DNA of 11,355 nucleotides, from positions 1-11,355 of the forward strand of contig CAVEVQ010000043.1 of NCBI GenBank assembly GCA_963619325.1. Reading direction: 5' to 3'. Below the pieces are notes generated by a model. That model did no database searches. It was not told where the DNA came from and was given only the letters and a program-made list of their open reading frames with translations. The translations under genes were made by a program, and so were the position numbers. Source of the DNA: UBA1181 sp963619325 (GTDB taxonomy: Bacteria > Bacteroidota > Bacteroidia > Bacteroidales > Paludibacteraceae). Of the stretch, positions 5,861 through 11,355 are shown in pieces. The first letter of the stretch is position 1. Each line of letters starts with the position of its first letter.

Positions 5861-7729
5861 TTAGAACTGGAAATAGATGAACTTCTGCAAATCTGCAGTG
5901 ATAAATTGATAAATCACAAACACGAACAAAGCCACGGAAACTGCCATTACCGGCAATGGTAACTGCGCAAAAAGCAGACGATAGCGTCGCTTGAAATTTT
6001 CTGGAATCCAATGAATAATCATTCCTAAAACTATCAACACAAACACATTTGCGTAAGCCAACGTAATATCAGGGATTAAAGAACAGTCCCATGTTCCACC
6101 AATCTGCCCCACCATATTTTTCGCTGTGTTCCACGCTTTTTCATTTGCCTCCACAGGGTCTAAGTTAGAACCTGCACGGAAGAAAAGCCTTGTCCATGTA
6201 ATGAAGACAAACGTCTGAAAGACAGCCCAACACATTTCCAATTTTGAAAGTGTAGATTTTCCGCCTAAAACATTGTAAATCAAACGTACAAACGTTCCGA
6301 TAAAAATAATACCCGCCCATACAACCGCAATGTTCCATACAGGAGCAGGGAAAAGATAAGCAATCGCACCACATACTATTGTAATGAAAGCGATGATAGC
6401 AGTGCGTTTATACACATCCCAGTCTTTCCAAAATCGATATACAATCATTCCAATGCCGTTCAAACCTCCCCATATCATAAAGTTCCAACTTGCGCCATGC
6501 CACAAACCTCCGAGTAACATCGTATTCAGGCGGTTCATATTAGAAGTCAGATTTTTCTTTTTGTCAGGATAGCGATAACAATTTATTGTTACTATAGCGG
6601 CAAGCGAAAGCAAAATAATTGCCACCCAAACACTACCCGAAAGAATTGTACCCACTAAAGCAATGGTTATAATACAGGCGTATGTACCAAAGGAAGCCGT
6701 TCGATTTCCTCCCAACGGAATATAAAGGTAGTCTTGCAACCATTTAGACAAAGAGATATGCCAACGCTTCCAGAAACCACCTGGATTAGTCGCTTTGTAA
6801 GGAGAATTAAAGTTCTGAGGAAGATAGAAGCCCATCAACATAGCTACCCCAATAGCTATGTCTGTATACCCAGAGAAATCGGCATACACCTGTAAAGAGT
6901 AACCAAAAAGAGCCACTAAGTTTTCGAATCCTGTGTACATAGTAGGGTTATCGAAAACACGATCCACGAAATTAACTGCAATATAGTCGCTCAAAATAAT
7001 TTTCTTTGCCATACCGTTCAGAATCCAAAACATTGCTATTCCGAACTGACGACGGGTCAGAAAATATTTTTTGTAAATCTGCGGAATAAACTCGCTCGCC
7101 CTCACAATCGGTCCTGCCACTAAAGATGGAAAGAAGGTAACATAAAAACCAAAATCCAAAATATTTGAAACAGGCGACACTCGGTTCCGAAACATATCCA
7201 TCAAATAACTGATACATTGGAAAGTGTAGAATGAGATTCCGACAGGAAGCAATATGCGATCCACAGAAAACACAGGCTCGCCAGCCACAACGTTTCCAAA
7301 CCAAGCAAACGCATTGAAAACCTCCAAATGCAGACCGAAAAGGTTATTCAACATATCCGCAAAGAAATACGAATATTTGAAATAGCACAATGTGATAAGG
7401 TTGATTACTAAACCAAACACCAACCATGCCTTTTTACCATTTTCCGTTTCCGCCTTATATATCTTCGCCCCCGTGAAATAATTGAAGAACGTGGAGAAAA
7501 TCAATATCAAAGTAAACCATCCGCTTGTCTTGTAATAGAAAAAAACACTAACAACAAACAGAAACGCGTTGCGCATCAGCACTTTGTTATGCAAGAAACT
7601 AAACAAAGCAAACACTACCAAGAAAAAGATCCAAAAATAATGCTGTGTGAACAACAAAGGAGACTGAGGATCAAACGCAAATGTATCCCCTAAAAAATTT
7701 AGGAATGTATTAATCAAACTATTTTCCAT
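5861..7729 (-). CDS. MBOAT family membrane O-acyltransferase (AlgI/DltB type), last gene of the acylation operon
   Basis: A 622-residue, polytopic inner-membrane protein. The family transfers acyl groups from a cytoplasmic donor across the membrane to a hydroxyl or a partner protein. Family hallmarks are YADFSGYTD near 282-290, FWKRWHISLSKWL (319-331; His324), YIPLGGNR (336-343) and the invariant histidine His411 in GLWHGASWNFMIWGG. AlgI, PatA and DltB homologues are typically about 400-520 residues, so this one is long. Part of the excess lies between GGNR and WHGAS, where about 65 residues include two extra hydrophobic segments (about 349-384) and a basic loop (YRYPDKKK). A C-terminal tail after about residue 555 adds two more helices. 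The start overlaps the end of the SGNH gene upstream by 11 bases, so expression is coupled. The acyl group is probably acetyl and the acceptor an envelope glycan (inference). Confidence 0.93.
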   Translation of the reverse strand: MENSLINTFLNFLGDTFAFDPQSPLLFTQHYFWIFFLVVFALFSFLHNKVLMRNAFLFVVSVFFYYKTSGWFTLILIFSTFFNYFTGAKIYKAETENGKKAWLVFGLVINLITLCYFKYSYFFADMLNNLFGLHLEVFNAFAWFGNVVAGEPVFSVDRILLPVGISFYTFQCISYLMDMFRNRVSPVSNILDFGFYVTFFPSLVAGPIVRASEFIPQIYKKYFLTRRQFGIAMFWILNGMAKKIILSDYIAVNFVDRVFDNPTMYTGFENLVALFGYSLQVYADFSGYTDIAIGVAMLMGFYLPQNFNSPYKATNPGGFWKRWHISLSKWLQDYLYIPLGGNRTASFGTYACIITIALVGTILSGSVWVAIILLSLAAIVTINCYRYPDKKKNLTSNMNRLNTMLLGGLWHGASWNFMIWGGLNGIGMIVYRFWKDWDVYKRTAIIAFITIVCGAIAYLFPAPVWNIAVVWAGIIFIGTFVRLIYNVLGGKSTLSKLEMCWAVFQTFVFITWTRLFFRAGSNLDPVEANEKAWNTAKNMVGQIGGTWDCSLIPDITLAYANVFVLIVLGMIIHWIPENFKRRYRLLFAQLPLPVMAVSVALFVFVIYQFITADLQKFIYFQF

Positions 7730-8975
7730 CTTCTGTATCTCTATCTAAATAAGACTTCATCACCGCATTATAGAATGCCGTTCCAATCTTTTCATAACCC
7801 TTTTTTGTAAAATGGATTTTATCTTTTCGGGCCAATCCTTGTTTTTCCCACTCTCTCATAGACCTCAATCCACCCATCCAACCGAACAAATCCCAATATC
7901 CGCCTTGGTGTTTCTCTGCCAATACGCGAAAAGCATGTTCAACCTTCAAGCCATTGAGGTTCACATTATAGCGACGACCTTGTTTTCTAAACGAGTCATT
8001 ATTTGTTATGAAAACATAAAAGCATGTAGGATTTACTTCCTCAAAAATTGATATAAGCGAGTCATAACGAGAAATGAATGTATCTTCTGAAAAGTTTATT
8101 GGCACGGCGTCATTGATACCGATTGCAAAAACAACCATATCAGGACGAATAAGTTTTAAATCATTCTCAAAATCCTCACATGTAAGGTAAGATGACACTG
8201 AAGCGCCATTTACGCCTATCGAGTGATAGACAATTCCCGGCTCATCATTTTCAGCAATGAATCCTCGTAAATGAAATTTATGAGGGACAGAATCCGTCTG
8301 GGCAATCCACAATGCGAAACTATCTTGCGGAGCATTAAACTCATACAAGAAACTTTTATGACCGTCTTCTTCAATGGGAAAATGAAACGAACTATCTTCT
8401 TCACAAAGCAAAGGCACGGCCATTGAATCACCATAACCCAAAAGTCGTAATCGAGTAAACGACCAACGGTTTAAAGAATCAGTATTCAACTTAACTTGAA
8501 TTCCTGCAGAATAATCTTGCGTAGATACAGCAATACCAGTCATTCCCAAGAGAGCCTCACGCTCTTTCTTCACATTTCTTGATGTAACCCATTCACCAGA
8601 CGACTTCACCTTGAAATTATTAGGATTGTTCGTTTTTGCTACTTTGAAAGGGAAAAAGACACCGCGGGAAGGGCGAAACTCCTCATTTAAAGAATCTAAA
8701 TGGCAACGTATGGTATGCGAAATACAATCCGCTTGTACATGCGAACCACCAATGTGAAGAATACTGATTTTACCTTTTCGACATAACACCAACGAATCCA
8801 GCTTGTCGTAGAAAGCATCTCTTCTTTCAAAATGCGCAGAATCTGGAAATTGAAGGGAAGAGAGAGAATCCACAATGAACGGATAGGTTACAGTATCTTT
8901 TGCTAAAATAGAACGCGCAAAAACTCCGCTCACTCCTACCCATAAAACAAGAAATAAAATAAAATATCTTTTCAT
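7719..8975 (-). CDS. exported SGNH/GDSL-hydrolase-like protein, second gene of the operon
   Basis: A 418-residue protein with an N-terminal signal sequence (MKRYFILFLVLWVGVSGVFA, cleavage near residue 20), placing it in the periplasm or at the membrane face. SGNH landmarks are ILHIGGSHVQAD with nucleophile Ser78, an SIGVNGAS block near 252-259 (block II Gly), AIGIND with Asn288 (oxyanion hole), and DKIHF with Asp385 and His388 completing the triad. The first block reads GGS rather than GDS, a variant I have seen in Bacteroidetes homologues. A large insertion (about 100-250) of beta-rich sequence separates blocks I and II, probably an accessory beta-sandwich. The stop overlaps the MBOAT start by 11 bases, and the upstream SGNH gene ends 4 bases before this start. 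Likely an O-acetyltransferase or acetylesterase partner of the MBOAT (inference). Confidence 0.88.
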   Translation of the reverse strand: MKRYFILFLVLWVGVSGVFARSILAKDTVTYPFIVDSLSSLQFPDSAHFERRDAFYDKLDSLVLCRKGKISILHIGGSHVQADCISHTIRCHLDSLNEEFRPSRGVFFPFKVAKTNNPNNFKVKSSGEWVTSRNVKKEREALLGMTGIAVSTQDYSAGIQVKLNTDSLNRWSFTRLRLLGYGDSMAVPLLCEEDSSFHFPIEEDGHKSFLYEFNAPQDSFALWIAQTDSVPHKFHLRGFIAENDEPGIVYHSIGVNGASVSSYLTCEDFENDLKLIRPDMVVFAIGINDAVPINFSEDTFISRYDSLISIFEEVNPTCFYVFITNNDSFRKQGRRYNVNLNGLKVEHAFRVLAEKHQGGYWDLFGWMGGLRSMREWEKQGLARKDKIHFTKKGYEKIGTAFYNAVMKSYLDRDTEDGK

Positions 8976-8979
8976 CTTC

Positions 8980-10452
8980 CTATTTTATACCACTCCACAT
9001 TTCGTTTCTCCTCAGGAAATTATAATAATCATAAGTATTCAAAAAAGACTGCAAAAAAACTTCTGCAATCCTATTTGCCCCCCTCTCTGTGAAATGCACA
9101 TAGTCTGAACCTGCCCACGCTGGCGAATGATCCACCCATTTTAACATAGAATTCTTTCCACCCATCACCTCGTACATATTCCAAAACATCGCACCATTTT
9201 CCATTGCTGCTTCACGCAACGCCAGAACCGCCTTTTCTAAATACGGATAAGTCTGTAATTCCCCATCTATCCTCGTTGACATATCAGCAGGCCCAATAAA
9301 CAAAATCGCAGCCGAAGGATAAATCTTCCTCAAATAAGCGATTTGGCGAGATATATTTTTCTTATAATGTTCAACACTGTTATCATTTTTAAAATATGGC
9401 GTCGAATTTCCGCCAAACTCTAATATGATTAGCCGAGTATCCAAAGCACTCATCGTGCTACTCAACAAATGTGATGAAATTTTAGTGAAATAAGTACCTG
9501 AAGAACCTCTTAAGGGGATATTGCTCACAAACACACCACTTCTCGACCCCATTTCAACCGCATATAGTTCGCCTTTACCAGAAACCGTCAAAGAGAATTT
9601 CTTGATGTAGTCGTCCAACTGCCATGTCATAATTGACAAATCTGGATCAGCCTTACTCTTCGTAATCGTGGAGTCCTTACCTGAATATGAGAAAGTTACA
9701 GAGAAATTATCGTCCGTATTTCCTACGAAAAGAGAGACTTTCGAGAACTTACGCACATGCGAGAAAGTCTGCTTCCAATTCCGTGAAGCCATCTTGATTT
9801 TTACTGTTCTTCCATTCAGCTCTGCTACTTGAGCCAAAATACCGTAACGATCACTTGACAACTTATGTCGCATCGTTCCATCTGCAATGTAACGAGGCAG
9901 ACTATCAGAAACAGATTGTTCCACAGACAAGGAAGGAATTGGCTGAACAATGGGCACCAATCCGGCACCATAGCCACCAAAGCGAGTCTGCAAGCCCTCT
10001 CTGATATAGCCTGTTATACGATCTTGTTCAATCTGTGAATCACCATAATGCAAAATATGGATAGACTCTTTACCCTTTGCGCAACGATCCAACGCATCAA
10101 ACAATGGATAAAGAATTGAAACATCGTTATTAGGACACTCTATGCGCGCTGTCGTCTCATAAATAAGTTTGTGATAAGATTTCAACGTATCAACATAAAG
10201 CAACGAATCAGCATTGAGTGCATTAATCAACGAATCTTGTTCAACTTTTAATTTCAACTCTTCCTCTGTGCGAGCTATCTTTTCATCGGCAGACTCTGTG
10301 TCTTTATTTTTCTTGGACATTGCCTCCACCAACGTTGGAAACTTAAGCTTCTTTCCGAATACCTCTACGCCATCCTCCGGGAAAAACAAACAGATACCTA
10401 CGACCAACAACAACACAGAACACAGAAATATCAACGTCTGATATGCTTTCAT
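8980..10452 (-). CDS. membrane-anchored SGNH/GDSL-hydrolase-like protein, first gene of the operon
   Basis: A 490-residue protein with an uncleaved-looking N-terminal helix (about 5-24), a charged linker and probable coiled coil (about 46-100, KIARTEEELKLKVEQ), and then an extracytoplasmic SGNH domain. Landmarks are ILHYGDSQIEQDRI with nucleophile Ser139, an RGSSGT block near 315-320, ILEFGGNS with Asn349 in the oxyanion position, and DYVHF with Asp450 and His453. It differs from its neighbour in keeping a true GDS and in having GGN in place of GIND, so the pair are diverged paralogues, not a recent duplication. An insertion of about 150 residues between blocks I and II looks beta-rich. It resembles AlgX/AlgJ-like partners of MBOATs in general plan (inference). 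The gene starts the operon; the next start codon lies 4 bases past its stop. Confidence 0.88.
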   Translation of the reverse strand: MKAYQTLIFLCSVLLLVVGICLFFPEDGVEVFGKKLKFPTLVEAMSKKNKDTESADEKIARTEEELKLKVEQDSLINALNADSLLYVDTLKSYHKLIYETTARIECPNNDVSILYPLFDALDRCAKGKESIHILHYGDSQIEQDRITGYIREGLQTRFGGYGAGLVPIVQPIPSLSVEQSVSDSLPRYIADGTMRHKLSSDRYGILAQVAELNGRTVKIKMASRNWKQTFSHVRKFSKVSLFVGNTDDNFSVTFSYSGKDSTITKSKADPDLSIMTWQLDDYIKKFSLTVSGKGELYAVEMGSRSGVFVSNIPLRGSSGTYFTKISSHLLSSTMSALDTRLIILEFGGNSTPYFKNDNSVEHYKKNISRQIAYLRKIYPSAAILFIGPADMSTRIDGELQTYPYLEKAVLALREAAMENGAMFWNMYEVMGGKNSMLKWVDHSPAWAGSDYVHFTERGANRIAEVFLQSFLNTYDYYNFLRRNEMWSGIK

Positions 10453-10506
10453 TCTAATCTATCTTACTACTTTATTTGATTTTCATCAACTACAAATTAA
10501 TCACTA

Positions 10507-10514
10507 CAAAGTTA
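10507..10514 (-). promoter_or_regulatory. candidate -7 element of the SGNH-SGNH-MBOAT operon
   Basis: On the minus strand TAACTTTG (CAAAGTTA on the plus strand) matches TAnnTTTG and lies 54 bases before the operon start codon. The -33 position shows no TTTG at the ideal distance, so only half of the promoter is supported. It suggests the operon is expressed separately from the DUF486 gene upstream on the same strand. Confidence 0.42.
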
Positions 10515-10563
10515 CGAAACCCAGACAAAATTTCGCTAAAAACAATTTTTATTTAAAAGCCTT

Positions 10564-10941
10564 TTAAGACTTGTAAAACACAAAGAAAACAGCCAACACC
10601 AAACATATAAACGCAGCTACATGATTCCAATGAAGAGCCTCACCCTTAAAAAGAAAGGTAGTGATAATTGAAAACACCGTGATTGACACTACCTCTTGTA
10701 TCACTTTGAGTTGCACTAACGAAAATGGTCCACCTGTAATACGAGAACCCATTCGATTTGCTGGAATCATAAAACTATATTCAAATAAAGCCACACCCCA
10801 ACTACACAAAATTATCAATGCCAAAGGCCAGTCTGTAGATATTTTCATCTCTTGTAATTTCAAATTACCATACCATGCGAATGTCATGAACACATTGGAA
10901 ACCAATAACATAAGCACGGTAGCAACCATTCTATACTCCAT
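10564..10941 (-). CDS. small DUF486 (DMT superfamily-like) membrane protein
   Basis: A 125-residue protein with four predicted membrane helices (about 5-22, 38-56, 82-98 and 105-123), the size and topology of small drug/metabolite transporter-like proteins. The segments FMIPANRMGS (57-66) and FSLVQLKVIQEV (73-84) are the hallmarks of DUF486. The substrate and function of the family are not known; similarity to EmrE-type exporters is only structural. The ATG at 10941 was taken as start; Met5 (10929) is an alternative. It lies 111 bases upstream of the acylation operon on the same strand, but a candidate promoter lies between, so co-transcription is doubtful. There is no clear terminator after it; the near-palindrome TTAAAAG-c-CTTTTAA (10553-10567) overlaps its stop codon. 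Confidence 0.9.
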   Translation of the reverse strand: MEYRMVATVLMLLVSNVFMTFAWYGNLKLQEMKISTDWPLALIILCSWGVALFEYSFMIPANRMGSRITGGPFSLVQLKVIQEVVSITVFSIITTFLFKGEALHWNHVAAFICLVLAVFFVFYKS

Positions 10942-10995
10942 CTTTTTTTACTTTTAAGTCAAATGTAAAATTAACTCTAATTTTTTTAATTTAAG

Positions 10996-11003
10996 CAAAA
11001 TTA
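10996..11003 (-). promoter_or_regulatory. candidate -7 element of the DUF486 gene
   Basis: TAATTTTG on the minus strand fits TAnnTTTG and lies 55 bases before the start codon. A second match, TACATTTG (10960-10967), would leave a leader of only about a dozen bases. Neither has a well-placed -33 element, and this stretch is very AT-rich, so chance matches are likely. Confidence 0.28.
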
Positions 11004-11052
11004 CCCTATTCAGTTAAATAAAGTTAATCCAAGAAATATTTTTCGGTTATGT

Positions 11053-11082
11053 TTTGTAACATAAAATTTATCGTTATCTTTG
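11053..11082 (+). promoter_or_regulatory. rightward Bacteroidetes-type promoter of the leader/small RNA element
   Basis: TTTG at 11053-11056 and TATCTTTG at 11075-11082 match the -33 and -7 elements with an 18-base spacer, one base shorter than the usual 19-21. Transcription should start near 11089, just before the conserved-looking stretch beginning TTTTTCATGG. Confidence 0.7.
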
Positions 11083-11088
11083 CATTGT

Positions 11089-11187
11089 GTTTTTCATGGT
11101 ATTAGATTTAAGGTTAGAGAGACTGGATGTCGAGATGACATCCTTCTTTGTTTTTAAGAGTCTTGGGGTCAAGGCTCCTGTTTTTTT
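11089..11187 (+). ncRNA. predicted structured leader RNA / attenuator or small RNA
   Basis: The element starts at the predicted transcription start and has an unpaired 5' part containing TTTTTCATGGTATTAGATTT and AAGGTTA. Hairpin 1 follows (GGATGTC 11125-11131, loop GAGAT, GACATCC 11137-11143) with a T-rich stretch after it. Hairpin 2 (GAGTCTTG 11158-11165, loop GGGT, CAAGGCTC 11170-11177, one G-T pair) is followed by seven T residues (11181-11187). From memory, the 5' stretch resembles a leader that recurs in front of several Bacteroidales genes, including RNA-binding or cold-shock type genes; I could not check this. A promoter-hairpin-terminator layout fits either a small RNA or a leader that attenuates a gene beyond the window. 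A 51-codon open frame (11096-11251) overlaps it and is the main alternative. Confidence 0.58.
11158..11187 (+). terminator. terminator/attenuator hairpin closing the leader RNA
   Basis: An 8-bp stem (11158-11165 with 11170-11177, one G-T pair) and 4-base loop are followed by CTG and seven T residues. The 3-base gap before the T run may make it leaky, which would suit an attenuator. Confidence 0.65.
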
Positions 11188-11355
11188 ACTAAAACTCAAT
11201 GATTTCGTCCGCTATTTCTATTATCTATTTCCACCATATTCCATTGTATAGACTTACTTTCAAGCAATCTCAGTTTATTAGAAAATATTGCTGTCCGCTA
11301 AAAACTTTTTGAACCCGCAAAAGATAGGGCTGGATTCCTCGCCTGGAATTCAGCC
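11188..11355. other. right-edge region without a recognised gene; ends in a strong inverted repeat
   Basis: No supported coding region lies here apart from the tail of the doubtful 51-codon frame (stop at 11249-11251). The last 28 bases form an 11-bp stem, GGCTGGATTCC (11328-11338) with GGAATTCAGCC (11345-11355), with one G-T pair and a 6-base loop TCGCCT. A short AAAAACTTTTT palindrome lies at 11300-11310. The hairpin could be a terminator, part of a leader, or the edge of a mobile element; the sequence stops before this can be decided. Confidence 0.5.

Noticed and set aside
6972..8434. Short minus-strand frames inside the MBOAT and SGNH genes (6972-7304, 8216-8434)
   Set aside because: They are out-of-frame shadows of strongly motif-supported genes.
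1..11355. CRISPR array, toxin-antitoxin or other defence system, prophage or complete insertion sequence
   Set aside because: No regularly spaced repeats, no nuclease, transposase or phage genes, and every long frame is assigned to a housekeeping, envelope or transport role.

Overview
The window looks like part of a Bacteroidales chromosome, probably Prevotellaceae or a close relative (inference). The DNA is AT-rich, the protein families are ones commonly met in this phylum (DUF4403, PCMD, paired SGNH proteins next to an MBOAT acyltransferase), the tRNA gene does not encode CCA, and several intergenic regions carry the Bacteroidetes-type promoter (-7 TAnnTTTG, in the best cases with an upstream TTG/TTTG about 18-20 bases away). 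Start sites mostly lack a strong Shine-Dalgarno sequence, as is usual in this phylum.

Left part (1-3304): the 3' part of tRNA-Ser(UGA) and its terminator; a leftward gene for an exported DUF4403 protein; and, divergently, nhaD for a sodium/proton antiporter with its own promoter and a strong terminator.

Middle (3305-5860): a good promoter drives a two-gene overlapping unit for two secreted proteins, a 154-residue protein I do not recognise and a PCMD-domain protein. This unit ends at a terminator only 14 bases before ispE (isoprenoid precursor synthesis). A strong stem that can serve both strands separates ispE from the convergent operon that follows.

Right part (5861-10452, leftward): a tight three-gene operon encoding two different membrane-anchored or exported SGNH/GDSL proteins and an MBOAT membrane O-acyltransferase. 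This has the logic of alginate, cellulose and peptidoglycan O-acetylation machines: the MBOAT moves an acyl group across the membrane and the SGNH partners transfer or remove it outside. The substrate is unknown, and no glycosyltransferases lie nearby. Upstream is a small DUF486 membrane protein.

Right edge (10942-11355): no conventional gene. It holds a strong rightward promoter, a compact element of about 100 bases with two hairpins and a terminator (leader/attenuator or small RNA, which also happens to contain a 51-codon open frame), and a strong inverted repeat at the very end of the window. I see no defence system, CRISPR array, prophage or confirmed insertion sequence. The most interesting items are the double-SGNH/MBOAT cassette, the extra membrane segment in its MBOAT, and the promoter-hairpin-terminator element.
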